This document shows, in pieces, positions 8,336 through 16,392 of a stretch of 60,674 bases of DNA. Position 1 is the first letter of the stretch; the number at the start of each line of letters is the position of its first letter. Below the pieces are notes generated by a model, which did not search any database, was not told the origin of the DNA, and saw nothing but the letters and a program-made list of their open reading frames with translations. The stretch is from Drancourtella massiliensis (GTDB lineage: Bacteria > Bacillota > Clostridia > Lachnospirales > Lachnospiraceae): the NCBI RefSeq assembly GCF_016900655.1, contig NZ_JACJKH010000022.1:1-60674 (forward strand), read 5' to 3'. Position numbers and translations under genes: made by a program.

Positions 8336-9269
8336 CCACATTCTGCTCCGGACTTTCCGGAAGATAGAGGCAGAAAACAGATCCCTCGCCTTCTTGGGAT
8401 CGGACTTCGATGTATCCGTTCTGAAGTTCCAGAATCTTTCTTGTGAGATAGAGGCCGATTCCGATTCCAGGCTCTTCGTGCACCTCCGGTTCCCGGTAAA
8501 AGCGTTTAAAAATCTCCGCCTGTCGTTCCAGTGCAATGCCTTTTCCATTATCCTGAATACTGATTTTTGTAAAAATCTCCTGTCTGGTCACACTGATATG
8601 AATCTCCCCGCCTCGCTGCGTATATTTCACAGCATTATCCAGGACATTAAATATCGCTTCTTCCGTCCATTTACTATCATGAAGAAGCCACAGTCTGTCC
8701 GGGCACTCTACATAAAGCGCGATCTGTTTTCCCGCAGCCGCCGGCACAATCTCTTCAATCGCCTTCCGGATTGTAGTGCACAAATCAGAAGTTTTCATCT
8801 GCACCTGAATCAGCCCCGTCTCCAGCCGGGACATTTTCACCATGCTTTGGAGAAGAAATTCCAGCTTATCCGCCTGCTTGTCCAGGCTGTTCAGGAATTC
8901 TTCCTGACGGTCCGGCTGCGTCTCTTCCCGCAGAAGCGAAAGGTATGCCTTCATATTAGAAAGCGGGGTTCGCGTCTGATGGGAAATATCGGAAATCAGG
9001 CTTTTCAGTTCTTCCCTGCTTGCCCGGTTTTCTTCCTCTTTCTGCTTCCAGATCCGTCCAATCTGGTTCATTCTGACACTGCATTTTCCAAACAAGGTAT
9101 CTTCCACTTCTTCTGTCGTATCCGGTCCTCTCCCCGACAGAAGCGCATCCATATTTCGTTCCAGCTTTCCTTCAAAAGTCAGTACGTCCTTCTTTAATTT
9201 GACATATTTAAGTCCAAGAACAAGCAAAGCCGCTGTCATCAGACCCGCCAGTATTATGCTCCAATCCAT
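8307..9269 (-). CDS. Sensor histidine kinase
   Basis: This 320-residue kinase has one N-terminal membrane segment (about residues 4-22) and no extracellular sensor domain. The phosphoacceptor is His97 in DISHQTRTP (HisKA), followed by a HATPase domain with the N box (NVLDNAVKY), G1 (DNGKGIA) and G2 (GIGIGLYL). Lack of an extracellular domain suggests sensing through the membrane or through the partner permease, as in BceS-like systems. It overlaps the response regulator gene by 16 nt. The ribosome site before the ATG at 9269 is weak, consistent with coupling to the upstream gene. Confidence 0.93.
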   Translation of the reverse strand: MDWSIILAGLMTAALLVLGLKYVKLKKDVLTFEGKLERNMDALLSGRGPDTTEEVEDTLFGKCSVRMNQIGRIWKQKEEENRASREELKSLISDISHQTRTPLSNMKAYLSLLREETQPDRQEEFLNSLDKQADKLEFLLQSMVKMSRLETGLIQVQMKTSDLCTTIRKAIEEIVPAAAGKQIALYVECPDRLWLLHDSKWTEEAIFNVLDNAVKYTQRGGEIHISVTRQEIFTKISIQDNGKGIALERQAEIFKRFYREPEVHEEPGIGIGLYLTRKILELQNGYIEVRSQEGEGSVFCLYLPESPEQNVENHKTENIA

Positions 9270-9925
9270 TGATATCCCATCCCGTATACATTTGAAATAT
9301 ATTTGTGCTCTTCATCCTCGATTTTCCCGCGCAGCCTGTTGATGTTGACTGCCAGCGCATGCTTGTCGACAAACTGATTTCCACCGTCCCACAATCGTTC
9401 CAGCAGCACATCATAGGTGAGCAGCTGCTTTCGGTTCATCAAAAACTGGCGCAAAAGCCGGAATTCTGTCGGTGTAAGAAGACATTCTTCCTCTCCCGCA
9501 AAGACTTTTGCACCATCGATATCCACTTTCAGCCATCCATCATCGTACTCTTTCGAATCATCCGGGATCATATGTTTCAGTATAATACTGATTTTTTTTA
9601 ACAGAATTTTCATGGAAAACGGCTTCGTCACATAATCCACGGCTCCCATGTCATATCCGGCCAGAGCGTCCTCCTCCAGATCTCTGGCAGTCAGAAACAT
9701 CACCGGAGTTTTTTTCTCGTGGTTTACCCAGTCGCAGAAAGAAAATCCGTTCCCGTCCGGCAGATTGACATCCAGAATGATCAGCTGGAGTTCTTCCTTC
9801 CGGCAGATCTCTTTGGCACTTTCCACGGATGACGCTGAAAAAACGCGATATCCCTCTTTTTCCAACACCAGGCAGATGGCATGATTCAAATCAAAATCAT
9901 CTTCTACAATCAATAATGTCTGCAT
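9254..9925 (-). CDS. OmpR/PhoB-family response regulator
   Basis: This 223-residue regulator has a receiver domain (acidic pair E8-D9-D10, phosphoacceptor Asp52 in LDVNLPDG, conserved Thr in MFLTA, Lys in VTKPF) and a C-terminal winged helix (about 125-223) with the expected LTPTEFRLL. The start at 9925 is set by GGGAGG seven bases upstream; an ATG five codons earlier overlaps that ribosome site. It is first in the regulator-kinase unit and likely controls its own promoter and that of the ABC exporter. Confidence 0.95.
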   Translation of the reverse strand: MQTLLIVEDDFDLNHAICLVLEKEGYRVFSASSVESAKEICRKEELQLIILDVNLPDGNGFSFCDWVNHEKKTPVMFLTARDLEEDALAGYDMGAVDYVTKPFSMKILLKKISIILKHMIPDDSKEYDDGWLKVDIDGAKVFAGEEECLLTPTEFRLLRQFLMNRKQLLTYDVLLERLWDGGNQFVDKHALAVNINRLRGKIEDEEHKYISNVYGMGYQWIGA

Positions 9926-9957
9926 CCTTTTCCCTCCCATCTTTCTTGTTCCATCGT

Positions 9958-10012
9958 ATCATATTTTGGTAGTTTTGGCTTTCTTCAAGGGAAAAATCAC
10001 AGGATTGTGATT
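9958..10012 (-). promoter_or_regulatory. Response-regulator promoter with AATCACA-N4-TGTGATT
   Basis: On the minus strand TTGAAG (9988-9983), a long 19-bp spacer and TATGAT (9963-9958) precede the regulator gene. A perfect 7+4+7 inverted repeat (9995-10012) sits just upstream of the -35 box. On the minus strand it also runs into a U-rich tract, so it may additionally end the upstream gene. Confidence 0.55.
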
Positions 10013-10022
10013 GTTTTGTAGT

Positions 10023-10816
10023 TTAGATGAGATATCTGGCGACGAGCTCTTCGATTCGTTTTGTATTCAGGATTGTTTTCCCCGTCTCAAATGTGAGGAT
10101 CAGTCTTTCGCCCGGGAAAATGTCATTTTCTTCGTATGCGTTGATTTTTCTGACCGCATTTTCAGCGTATTCCGGACTGTCCATTTTCCCATCATGCTCC
10201 CAGTAAATTTCCTTTCCGGTCTTTTTAGACAGGAATGTAAAATCGGGATAAACAGTGCCAAAACCATTGAGATAGAGCGGACACTCATATTTATACGGAA
10301 TTCCTTTTCTGTAGAAATAATCGGCCAGAATCTTCTCTGATTTCGACCGCACCCTCTCCCCTTTGTCAGTCATGATTACAGGTGTACCCTCACGGAATTC
10401 TTTCCGTTTATATTCTCCGGATTCCCATTCTTGTATCTGCTGATCCCATGATGGCTCCACCGGACAAATCAATTTTCTTCTTTCAGGATGTTCCTTCATG
10501 AATAGGTTTTCTATTTCATCATCCTCATAATCTTTTGCGATCCTTTTTAGCTGGCCAGTCTCTTCTCGGCAAGTTTCAACACTTTTTCATCATATGCTTT
10601 CTGAGCAAGTTTTTGCGGCAGTTCCTCATCGGCTTTCGGAATATATGCTCCATTTCTCTTTTCTCCCGGCATGCAGTGATAATATTGAATCCACCCCCTG
10701 CTTTTAGACAGGCGTAAGGATCCCGGCGGAGCATCTTTTACCTGTTTCCTCGTTTTGGAAAGAATCTTTTCTAATCTGTCCTGTTCCTTCAGCAGCATTT
10801 CTTTGATACCTGTCAT
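10023..10816 (-). pseudogene. Frameshifted PD-(D/E)XK-like nuclease-family gene
   Basis: Two minus-strand frames make one protein. The first (start 10816, GGGG ribosome site) encodes about 88 residues ending LAEKRLAS and a stop near 10547. The second continues in another frame as LKRIAKDYEDDEIENLF, then HPERRKLI to the C-terminus at 10023. Joined, they give a protein of about 265 residues with a C-terminal PD-(D/E)XK-like core: SEKILADYFY, YECPLYL, YPDFTF, IYWEHDG and a closing LILTFE strand. A net loss of one base near 10545-10560 separates the frames. The missing base could be real decay or an assembly error. It lies directly downstream of the 53-bp repeat array. Confidence 0.75.
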
Positions 10817-10885
10817 ATCATTTCCCCTTCCATTTCTGCATAGTATCGTTTGAATCACGACAATGCTGTCTTATTTTAGAAACCG

Positions 10886-11148
10886 TACGGTTAATACAAA
10901 CTTTTTTGCTGAACTAGCTGTAGTCCAAATCGCGCCATACGGTTGTAATTTCATTTTTGTCAAATACAACTGTAGCTTTTTGTTATGTCATACGGTTGAA
11001 AACTAGTTTCCTAAAATTGTAACCGTAGTTTTTCATGATACTGTACGGATGTAACTTATTTTCCTGGAAATATAACCGTACTTTTTCTCTGCTTACTACG
11101 GTTGCAATTTCATTTTTCTTTAAAATAACCGATGCATGCTCTAAATCA
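10886..11148. repeat. Five tandem ~53-bp degenerate repeats
   Basis: Units start with TACGG at 10886, 10938, 10991, 11044 and 11097 (lengths 52, 53, 53, 53, 52), and a sixth decayed start is at 11149. Each unit opens with TACGGTT(G) and carries the reverse complement AACCGTA, or a variant of it, about 30 bases in, often followed by TTTTT. The interior diverges. Further AACCGTAC copies occur at 10881 and 11231. The array fills most of the gap between the rpsI terminator and the broken nuclease gene; the remainder (11150-11320) is AT-rich with no gene seen. Confidence 0.9.
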
Positions 11149-11321
11149 TACGGTTAAAAATAGATATTTATCTCATGGAGCCGAATTCGTTTCCGATTGC
11201 CACGGACAAGATAAAAAATTTCATATATATAACCGTACAAGCAGTTTCATTTGGAATTGTTTTGGCTGATTTTTGCCTTTGAATATGTTCGAATACTAAG
11301 ATTTGCTTTGTGATTTGTTTT

Positions 11322-11353
11322 AGAAAAATCCCGGAAGCCGAGACTTCCGGGAT
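11322..11353 (-). terminator. Intrinsic terminator of rplM-rpsI
   Basis: A perfect 10-bp stem (11328-11337 / 11344-11353, ATCCCGGAAG with CTTCCGGGAT) is followed on the minus strand by a U-run, 35 bp after the rpsI stop codon. Confidence 0.92.
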
Positions 11354-11387
11354 AAAAATTCTTCTGATATTCTTCGTAAACGTGAGA

Positions 11388-11780
11388 TTAACGTTTGGAG
11401 AACTGTGGTGCTCTACGAGCTGCTTTGAGGCCGTATTTCTTACGTTCTTTCATACGTGGATCACGTGTAAGGAATCCGTTTGCTTTTAATACTGGTCTGT
11501 ATTCAGCGTCTGCCTCAAGTAATGCTCTTGAGATACCATGACGGATTGCACCAGCCTGTCCTGTATATCCGCCTCCGTGTACGTTTACTAAAACGTCAAA
11601 TTTATCTGCTGTTTCTGTAGCAACGAGCGGCTGACGAACTACTACTTTTAATGTTTCAAGTCCGAAATACTCGTCGATATCTCTTTTATTGATTGTGATT
11701 TTACCTGTTCCCGGTACTAAATATACTCTTGCGATGGATTTTTTTCTTCTTCCTGTTCCATAGAATTTTGCACTAGCCAC
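11388..11780 (-). CDS. rpsI: 30S ribosomal protein S9
   Basis: This 130-residue protein is a full-length bacterial S9 (uS9). It begins [13 protein letters not shown], contains [20 protein letters not shown], and ends in the invariant basic tail with the C-terminal SKR that reaches the P-site tRNA. The start is a GTG preceded by GAGGAGG. It follows rplM by 26 bp in the conserved rplM-rpsI operon and ends at the terminator at 11322-11353. Confidence 0.99.
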   Translation of the reverse strand: MASAKFYGTGRRKKSIARVYLVPGTGKITINKRDIDEYFGLETLKVVVRQPLVATETADKFDVLVNVHGGGYTGQAGAIRHGISRALLEADAEYRPVLKANGFLTRDPRMKERKKYGLKAARRAPQFSKR

Positions 11781-11806
11781 TGTAATTTCCTCCTCTCAAC
11801 CTTTCC

Positions 11807-12235
11807 TTAAAATGTCAGCACTTCTGGTTTCTGAGCTGCATGAGCATGTTCTGGTCCAGCGTACACGTGAAGTTTCTTGATCATTGCTCTTCCTAAAGGT
11901 CCCTTCGGAAGCATTCCCTTAACAGCAAGCTCAATTACCTTTTCCGGTTTCTTTGCCATCATTTCTTTCAGAGTTGTCTCTTTCATTCCGCCAACATATT
12001 CGGAGTGGTTGTAGTAGATCTTCTGATCCATCTTCTTACCTGTTACTTTAACTTTGTCAGCGTTGATTACGATTACGTAATCTCCTGTATCTACGTGCGG
12101 TGTATAAACCGGTTTGTTTTTTCCTCTTAAAACATTTGCAATTCCAGAGCAAAGACGACCTAATGTCTGTCCTTCTGCATCAACTACATACCATTTTCTT
12201 TCAATCTTATCTGGATTAGCCATATAAGTCTTCAT
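11807..12235 (-). CDS. rplM: 50S ribosomal protein L13
   Basis: This 142-residue protein is a full-length L13 (uL13), an early-assembling 23S rRNA binder. Visible family stretches are [33 protein letters not shown] and [12 protein letters not shown], with the usual [13 protein letters not shown] end. It is first in the rplM-rpsI operon, behind a consensus promoter and a 110-nt leader that may carry the L13 autoregulatory element. Confidence 0.99.
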   Translation of the reverse strand: MKTYMANPDKIERKWYVVDAEGQTLGRLCSGIANVLRGKNKPVYTPHVDTGDYVIVINADKVKVTGKKMDQKIYYNHSEYVGGMKETTLKEMMAKKPEKVIELAVKGMLPKGPLGRAMIKKLHVYAGPEHAHAAQKPEVLTF

Positions 12236-12239
12236 TGGT

Positions 12240-12350
12240 TGACCTCCTGTTTACAATCTCTATTTTCTTCTATAAACTCATGTATCTATTGGGAAATCAG
12301 TCCGCTCCGGGGCTTTGGTGCAAACTGTTTTCTTCTCACGCCATACTGCT
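12240..12350 (-). promoter_or_regulatory. rplM leader, possible L13 autoregulatory element
   Basis: The leader between the promoter and rplM folds a hairpin with CAGT/ACTG closing (12327-12324 with 12301-12298) around a GC-rich loop (GCACCAAAGCCCCGGAGC). Firmicute rplM genes commonly carry an L13 leader of similar size; assignment here rests on position and a visible hairpin, not on a matched consensus. Confidence 0.45.
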
Positions 12351-12352
12351 TT

Positions 12353-12381
12353 ATTATATTATGCTGCCTCTTCTGTGTCAA
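12353..12381 (-). promoter_or_regulatory. rplM-rpsI promoter
   Basis: Perfect consensus on the minus strand: TTGACA (12381-12376), a 17-bp spacer, TATAAT (12358-12353). This fits a heavily expressed ribosomal operon. Confidence 0.92.
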
Positions 12382-12451
12382 CCTTTTTTTCACTTTTTTC
12401 TTGATTTTTCGGCAGTTTCAGGTCCCGTTTTCTTTTCTGCGCAGGGACCCG

Positions 12452-12507
12452 TTGAATCTTATTTTTTGTCGTGCTAAACTGATACTATTCTTTTTCAAAT
12501 AGAATAG
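12452..12507 (+). promoter_or_regulatory. Promoter and stem-loop before the amylase-Maf gene
   Basis: TTGAAT (12452-12457), a 17-bp spacer and TAAACT (12475-12480) form a fair promoter. A 7-bp inverted repeat CTATTCT/AGAATAG (12485-12491 / 12501-12507) lies at the expected start point and could be an operator or a 5' hairpin. Confidence 0.5.
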
Positions 12508-12537
12508 CACAAACTAACAGAAATGAGGAGGCTTTTT

Positions 12538-14577
12538 ATGTGGGCTTATCATAGTATTTTTTATCAGATCTATCCAATCGGGTTCTGCGGTGCACCGGTG
12601 CACAACGATGGCCAGACCGTTCCCCGTATCCGCAAACTGCTCGACTGGACAGATTATCTTTCGGATCTTGGAGTGGACTCCATTCTTCTGAATCCGATTT
12701 TTGAGTCCGATAATCATGGATATGATACAAGAGATTTCCGTAAACTTGACTGCCGGCTTGGCACCAATGATGATTTTGTCGAAGTCTGCCAGGCGCTCCA
12801 CAGCCACGGAATCCGTGTGGTACTGGACGGAGTATTCAACCATGTCGGCCGCGGTTTCTGGGCATTTCGCGATGTTCAGGAAAAGAAATGGGATTCTCCT
12901 TATAAAGACTGGTTCTATATTAATTTTGACGGGGACAGCGGATATCATGACGGCTTCTGGTACGAAGGCTGGGAAGGGCACTACGAACTGGTCAAACTGA
13001 ATCTTCAAAATCCTGCCGTTGTGGACTATCTTCTGGACTGCGTCAAATACTGGATTGACACCTTCGACATCGATGGGCTGCGCCTGGACGTGGCTTACAG
13101 CCTGGATCACAATTTTATGCGGCGGCTCCGGAGCTTTGTTTCCGGCATCAAACCGGATTTTGCCTTGATCGGCGAAGTTTTATTCGGAGACTACAATCAG
13201 ATCGTCAACGATGACATGCTGCACAGCTGCACCAATTATGAATGTTACAAAGGACTTTTTTCCAGTTTCAATGATATGAATCTGTTTGAGATTGCCCATT
13301 CTCTGAATCGGCAGTTCGGCCCGGAACAATGGTGTATTTACCGAGGCAAGCATCTCATGACCTTTGTGGACAACCACGATGTCACACGAATTGCCAGCAT
13401 CTTAAAACAGAAAGAACATCTGTATCCGGTCTACGGTACTTTGATGACGATGCCGGGAATTCCATGCATTTATTATGGAAGCGAATGGGGAGAAGAAGGC
13501 ATGAAAGCACCGGACAACGATTACGCGCTCCGTCCTTGCTTTGACGCTCCAAAACCAAACGAACTGACTTCCTATATTAAAAAGCTGATTTCGTTCCGCC
13601 AGAAAAGCGATGCACTCTGCAACGGTTCCTATCGAAATGTAATGATTACCAACCGCCAGCTTATTTTCGAGCGCAGGACTGACCGGGAACAGATTTTTGT
13701 TGCCATCAATGCTGAAGGAACCGAATTTACGGCAAATCACGGCGAACTGCAGGGCGAGGTCCGCGATCTTGCAGCAGACACACGCTTTACAATGAACGGA
13801 CAGCTGACCATGAAGCCATACAGCGTACAGATTCTCGTATTTGATCCGGATTCCCACCCGGAATACGATACAGTAACTCAGAAAGAAGCGGAACAAAAAG
13901 GGGAAGAAAGAAACATCGAATGTAAAACCGCTGAATCTTATGCTTCTTCCGATTGCACAGCGCAAAACACAACGCTGTCCCTTGCCGACCTTACCGTCGT
14001 CCTCGGATCCGCATCCCCAAGACGCACCGAGCTTCTGACCCAGGCCGGAATCCCGCATGTGGTCTGTCCTTCCTCCTGCGAAGAGTACATCACCAGCTCC
14101 CGCCCGGAAGACGTTGTGCAGGAACTTGCAGAACAAAAAGCCCAGAACGTCTACACAGACCGGCTTGCCTCCCATCCAGGAGAACCATTTCTTGTGATCG
14201 GCTCCGATACGGTCGTATCAAACAACGGAAAGATTCTCGGAAAACCATCCGGCGAAGAAGAAGCACGACACATGATCCAGTCTCTGCAGGATCATACCCA
14301 TCAAGTCTACACCGGCGTCAGCCTTATCTTCCATGACGGTGCAGACACAAAGACAAATACCTTCTTTGAAAAAAGCGATGTGGACGTCTATCCAATGACA
14401 AACACTGAAATTGATTCCTATCTCGCCACCGGCGAACCATACGATAAAGCCGGCGCATACGGAATCCAGGGCGCATTCGCCATCTACGTCCGCGGCATAC
14501 ACGGAGACTACAACGCCATCGTCGGCCTCCCGATCGCACGGATCTATCAAGAACTCAAAAAATGGATACGGTTTTAA
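12538..14577 (+). CDS. Alpha-amylase family (GH13) / Maf nucleotide pyrophosphatase fusion
   Basis: This is one continuous 679-residue frame. Residues 1 to about 440 are a GH13 alpha-glucan hydrolase with the four family regions: DGVFNHV, GLRLDVAY (nucleophile Asp184), GEVL (acid/base Glu213) and FVDNHD (Asp281). No signal peptide is present, so it should act in the cytosol on oligosaccharides. After a polar linker, residues from about 480 form a complete Maf domain: LGSASPRRTELL, catalytic Asp in IGSDTVV, and YDKAGAYGIQG. Maf proteins hydrolyse non-canonical or pyrimidine NTPs. ATG at 12538 has AGGAGG six bases upstream. The Maf part has no start codon or ribosome site of its own, so a real fusion is likely. 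Confidence 0.9.
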   Translation: MWAYHSIFYQIYPIGFCGAPVHNDGQTVPRIRKLLDWTDYLSDLGVDSILLNPIFESDNHGYDTRDFRKLDCRLGTNDDFVEVCQALHSHGIRVVLDGVFNHVGRGFWAFRDVQEKKWDSPYKDWFYINFDGDSGYHDGFWYEGWEGHYELVKLNLQNPAVVDYLLDCVKYWIDTFDIDGLRLDVAYSLDHNFMRRLRSFVSGIKPDFALIGEVLFGDYNQIVNDDMLHSCTNYECYKGLFSSFNDMNLFEIAHSLNRQFGPEQWCIYRGKHLMTFVDNHDVTRIASILKQKEHLYPVYGTLMTMPGIPCIYYGSEWGEEGMKAPDNDYALRPCFDAPKPNELTSYIKKLISFRQKSDALCNGSYRNVMITNRQLIFERRTDREQIFVAINAEGTEFTANHGELQGEVRDLAADTRFTMNGQLTMKPYSVQILVFDPDSHPEYDTVTQKEAEQKGEERNIECKTAESYASSDCTAQNTTLSLADLTVVLGSASPRRTELLTQAGIPHVVCPSSCEEYITSSRPEDVVQELAEQKAQNVYTDRLASHPGEPFLVIGSDTVVSNNGKILGKPSGEEEARHMIQSLQDHTHQVYTGVSLIFHDGADTKTNTFFEKSDVDVYPMTNTEIDSYLATGEPYDKAGAYGIQGAFAIYVRGIHGDYNAIVGLPIARIYQELKKWIRF

Positions 14578-14589
14578 ATTTTGACTATT

Positions 14590-14629
14590 ATCGGGGACGT
14601 GTTCCGGTGCACCGGAACACGTCCCCGAT
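14590..14629. repeat. 40-bp perfect palindrome, copy 1
   Basis: The half-site ATCGGGGACGTGTTCCGGTG is followed directly by its exact reverse complement. A second copy at 24308-24347 differs at two positions per arm, each compensated in the other arm. It sits between convergent genes, just after the amylase-Maf stop. Confidence 0.95.
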
Positions 14630-14638
14630 GAACGTAAA

Positions 14639-14693
14639 ACCTCCGCCAGCCCAGTAATTCCAAAGGCTGGCGGAGGTTTGTTGATTTTTTCAC
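14639..14693. terminator. Strong bidirectional terminator
   Basis: A 13-bp perfect stem (14639-14651 / 14665-14677, ACCTCCGCCAGCC with its complement) is followed on the plus strand by TTGTTGATTTTTT, and on the minus strand by TTTTACG. It ends the amylase-Maf and trehalose transcripts. Confidence 0.85.
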
Positions 14694-14709
14694 AGGTACA
14701 CGACGTGGG

Positions 14710-16377
14710 CTATTTTTTGTACCAGATCATGCTTTCGTACGGGCGTAGTGTCCATTTTCCTGTTTCCGGCATGGCTGCATCTTTGTAGTTTCCGAGGATG
14801 CACTGGTATCCTGTGAGATCCATATCTGTCTTCCATTCGGTTTCTTTTCCGTAGAAGTTATTAACGACGATCATATTTTCGTTCTGATAGTGTCGTTTAT
14901 AGGCGAATACTGACGGATGTTCCTGGGCGAGTGGTGTAATGTCGCCATAAGCTACTACGTCCAGTTCTTTCCGAATCCGGATCAGTTTCTGGTAGTAGTG
15001 GAAGATGGAGTCTTCATCTTCCAGCTGCTGTTTTGCATTAATTTCTGTGTAATTTGGTGTGACGCCGATCCATGGTTCTGTGGTTCCGTCAGTGAATCCG
15101 GCGTTTGGTGTATCATCCCACTGCATCGGTGTGCGTCCGTTATCCCTGGAATGAACCTGTATGATGCGGAATGCATCGGATGCCGAAAGGCCTTTATCCT
15201 GCAGGATGCGGTAGTGGTTGATGCTTTCTACGTCCCGGTATTGGGTGATATCGGTGAATTTGGCGTTGGTCATTCCGATTTCTTCTCCCTGGTACACGTA
15301 TGGGGTTCCGCGGAGCATGTGGATGATAGTTCCGAGCATTTTGGCGGATTCTTTCCAGTATCGGCCTTCGTCTCCGAAGCGGGATACGACTCTTGGCTGA
15401 TCGTGATTACACCAGAAGACCGCATTCCATGCGTTATGCTGTTCCATTCCGGTCTGCCAGTCGAAGAGGATCTGTTTTAACTTTCCGAAATCGGCCGGTA
15501 CGAGAACCCATTTTTCATTTCCCATAAAATCAACTTTTAGATGGTGGAAGCTGAATACCATGGAGAGTTCTCCGGTATCGGCCCCTGCGTACCGGAAGCA
15601 GTTTTCCATGGAAGTGCTGGACATTTCCCCAACAGTGATGATCTCCGTATCGGTTCCGAAAGTCATGTCATGGAGTTCTTTCAGGTATTTATGGATGTTT
15701 GGTCCATCTGTGTAAAATCTTCTTCCATCTCCTTCGTAATCATCCTCAAAACGGTCTTTGCTGATCAGATTGACCACGTCAAAGCGGAATCCTTTGACTC
15801 CTTTTCCCATCCAGAAGAGGACTACCTTCTGGACTTCTTTTCGTACATTTTCGTTGTCCCAGTTGAGATCCGGCTGTGTTACATCGAACAGATGCAGGTA
15901 GTATTCATCAAACTTTTCTACATATTCCCATGCGCTTCCGCCGAATTTACTTTCCCAGTTGGTCGGTGGTTCCCCGTTTTCTTTCCCTTTTTTGAAGAAG
16001 AAGAAGTCTTTGTAATACGGATCTCCCTCCATTGCTTTTTGGAACCATTCATGGCGGCTGGATACGTGGTTGAATACCATATCAAACATCAGACGGATCC
16101 CTCGCTTGTCCGCTTCGCGGATCAGTTCTTCTACATCTTCCATCGTGCCGTAACGTGGATCGATATTGTAGTAATCTTCCACATCGTATCCATTATCGTT
16201 CTGCGGTGATACGAAGAACGGTGTCATCCAGATGTAATCGACTCCAAGTTCCTGAATGTAGTCCAGCTTCCGGATGACTCCTCTTAAATCCCCGAGGCCG
16301 TCTCCGTTGCTGTCATAAAATGATTTCGGATAAATCTGATATACCGTACTTTTCCTGAAATCTGTCGTTTTCATCAT
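14710..16377 (-). CDS. treA: Trehalose-6-phosphate hydrolase
   Basis: This 555-residue GH13 enzyme is of the oligo-1,6-glucosidase/TreC type. It splits trehalose 6-phosphate, delivered by the adjacent PTS permease, into glucose and glucose 6-phosphate. Catalytic regions are DMVFNHVSS, GFRFDVVN (nucleophile Asp), TVGEMS (Glu) and CNHDQPR (Asp). The N-terminus STVYQIYPKSF and GDLRGVIRKLDYIQELGVD are typical of the subfamily. It starts 15 bp after treP and is second in the treP-treA operon. An oligo-1,6-glucosidase is the alternative on sequence alone; the trehalose context decides. Confidence 0.92.
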   Translation of the reverse strand: MMKTTDFRKSTVYQIYPKSFYDSNGDGLGDLRGVIRKLDYIQELGVDYIWMTPFFVSPQNDNGYDVEDYYNIDPRYGTMEDVEELIREADKRGIRLMFDMVFNHVSSRHEWFQKAMEGDPYYKDFFFFKKGKENGEPPTNWESKFGGSAWEYVEKFDEYYLHLFDVTQPDLNWDNENVRKEVQKVVLFWMGKGVKGFRFDVVNLISKDRFEDDYEGDGRRFYTDGPNIHKYLKELHDMTFGTDTEIITVGEMSSTSMENCFRYAGADTGELSMVFSFHHLKVDFMGNEKWVLVPADFGKLKQILFDWQTGMEQHNAWNAVFWCNHDQPRVVSRFGDEGRYWKESAKMLGTIIHMLRGTPYVYQGEEIGMTNAKFTDITQYRDVESINHYRILQDKGLSASDAFRIIQVHSRDNGRTPMQWDDTPNAGFTDGTTEPWIGVTPNYTEINAKQQLEDEDSIFHYYQKLIRIRKELDVVAYGDITPLAQEHPSVFAYKRHYQNENMIVVNNFYGKETEWKTDMDLTGYQCILGNYKDAAMPETGKWTLRPYESMIWYKK

Positions 16378-16392
16378 ACTTTCCCTTCCTTT

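Noticed and set aside
8328-9197. 289-residue plus-strand frame
   Set aside because: Antisense to the histidine kinase, no ribosome site, no domain pattern.
10886-11148. CRISPR array
   Set aside because: Units are contiguous and degenerate with only short shared arms; there are no identical repeats separated by unique spacers and no cas genes.
13402-14175. 257-residue minus-strand frame
   Set aside because: Antisense to the GH13-Maf gene across the domain junction; composition typical of a shadow frame.
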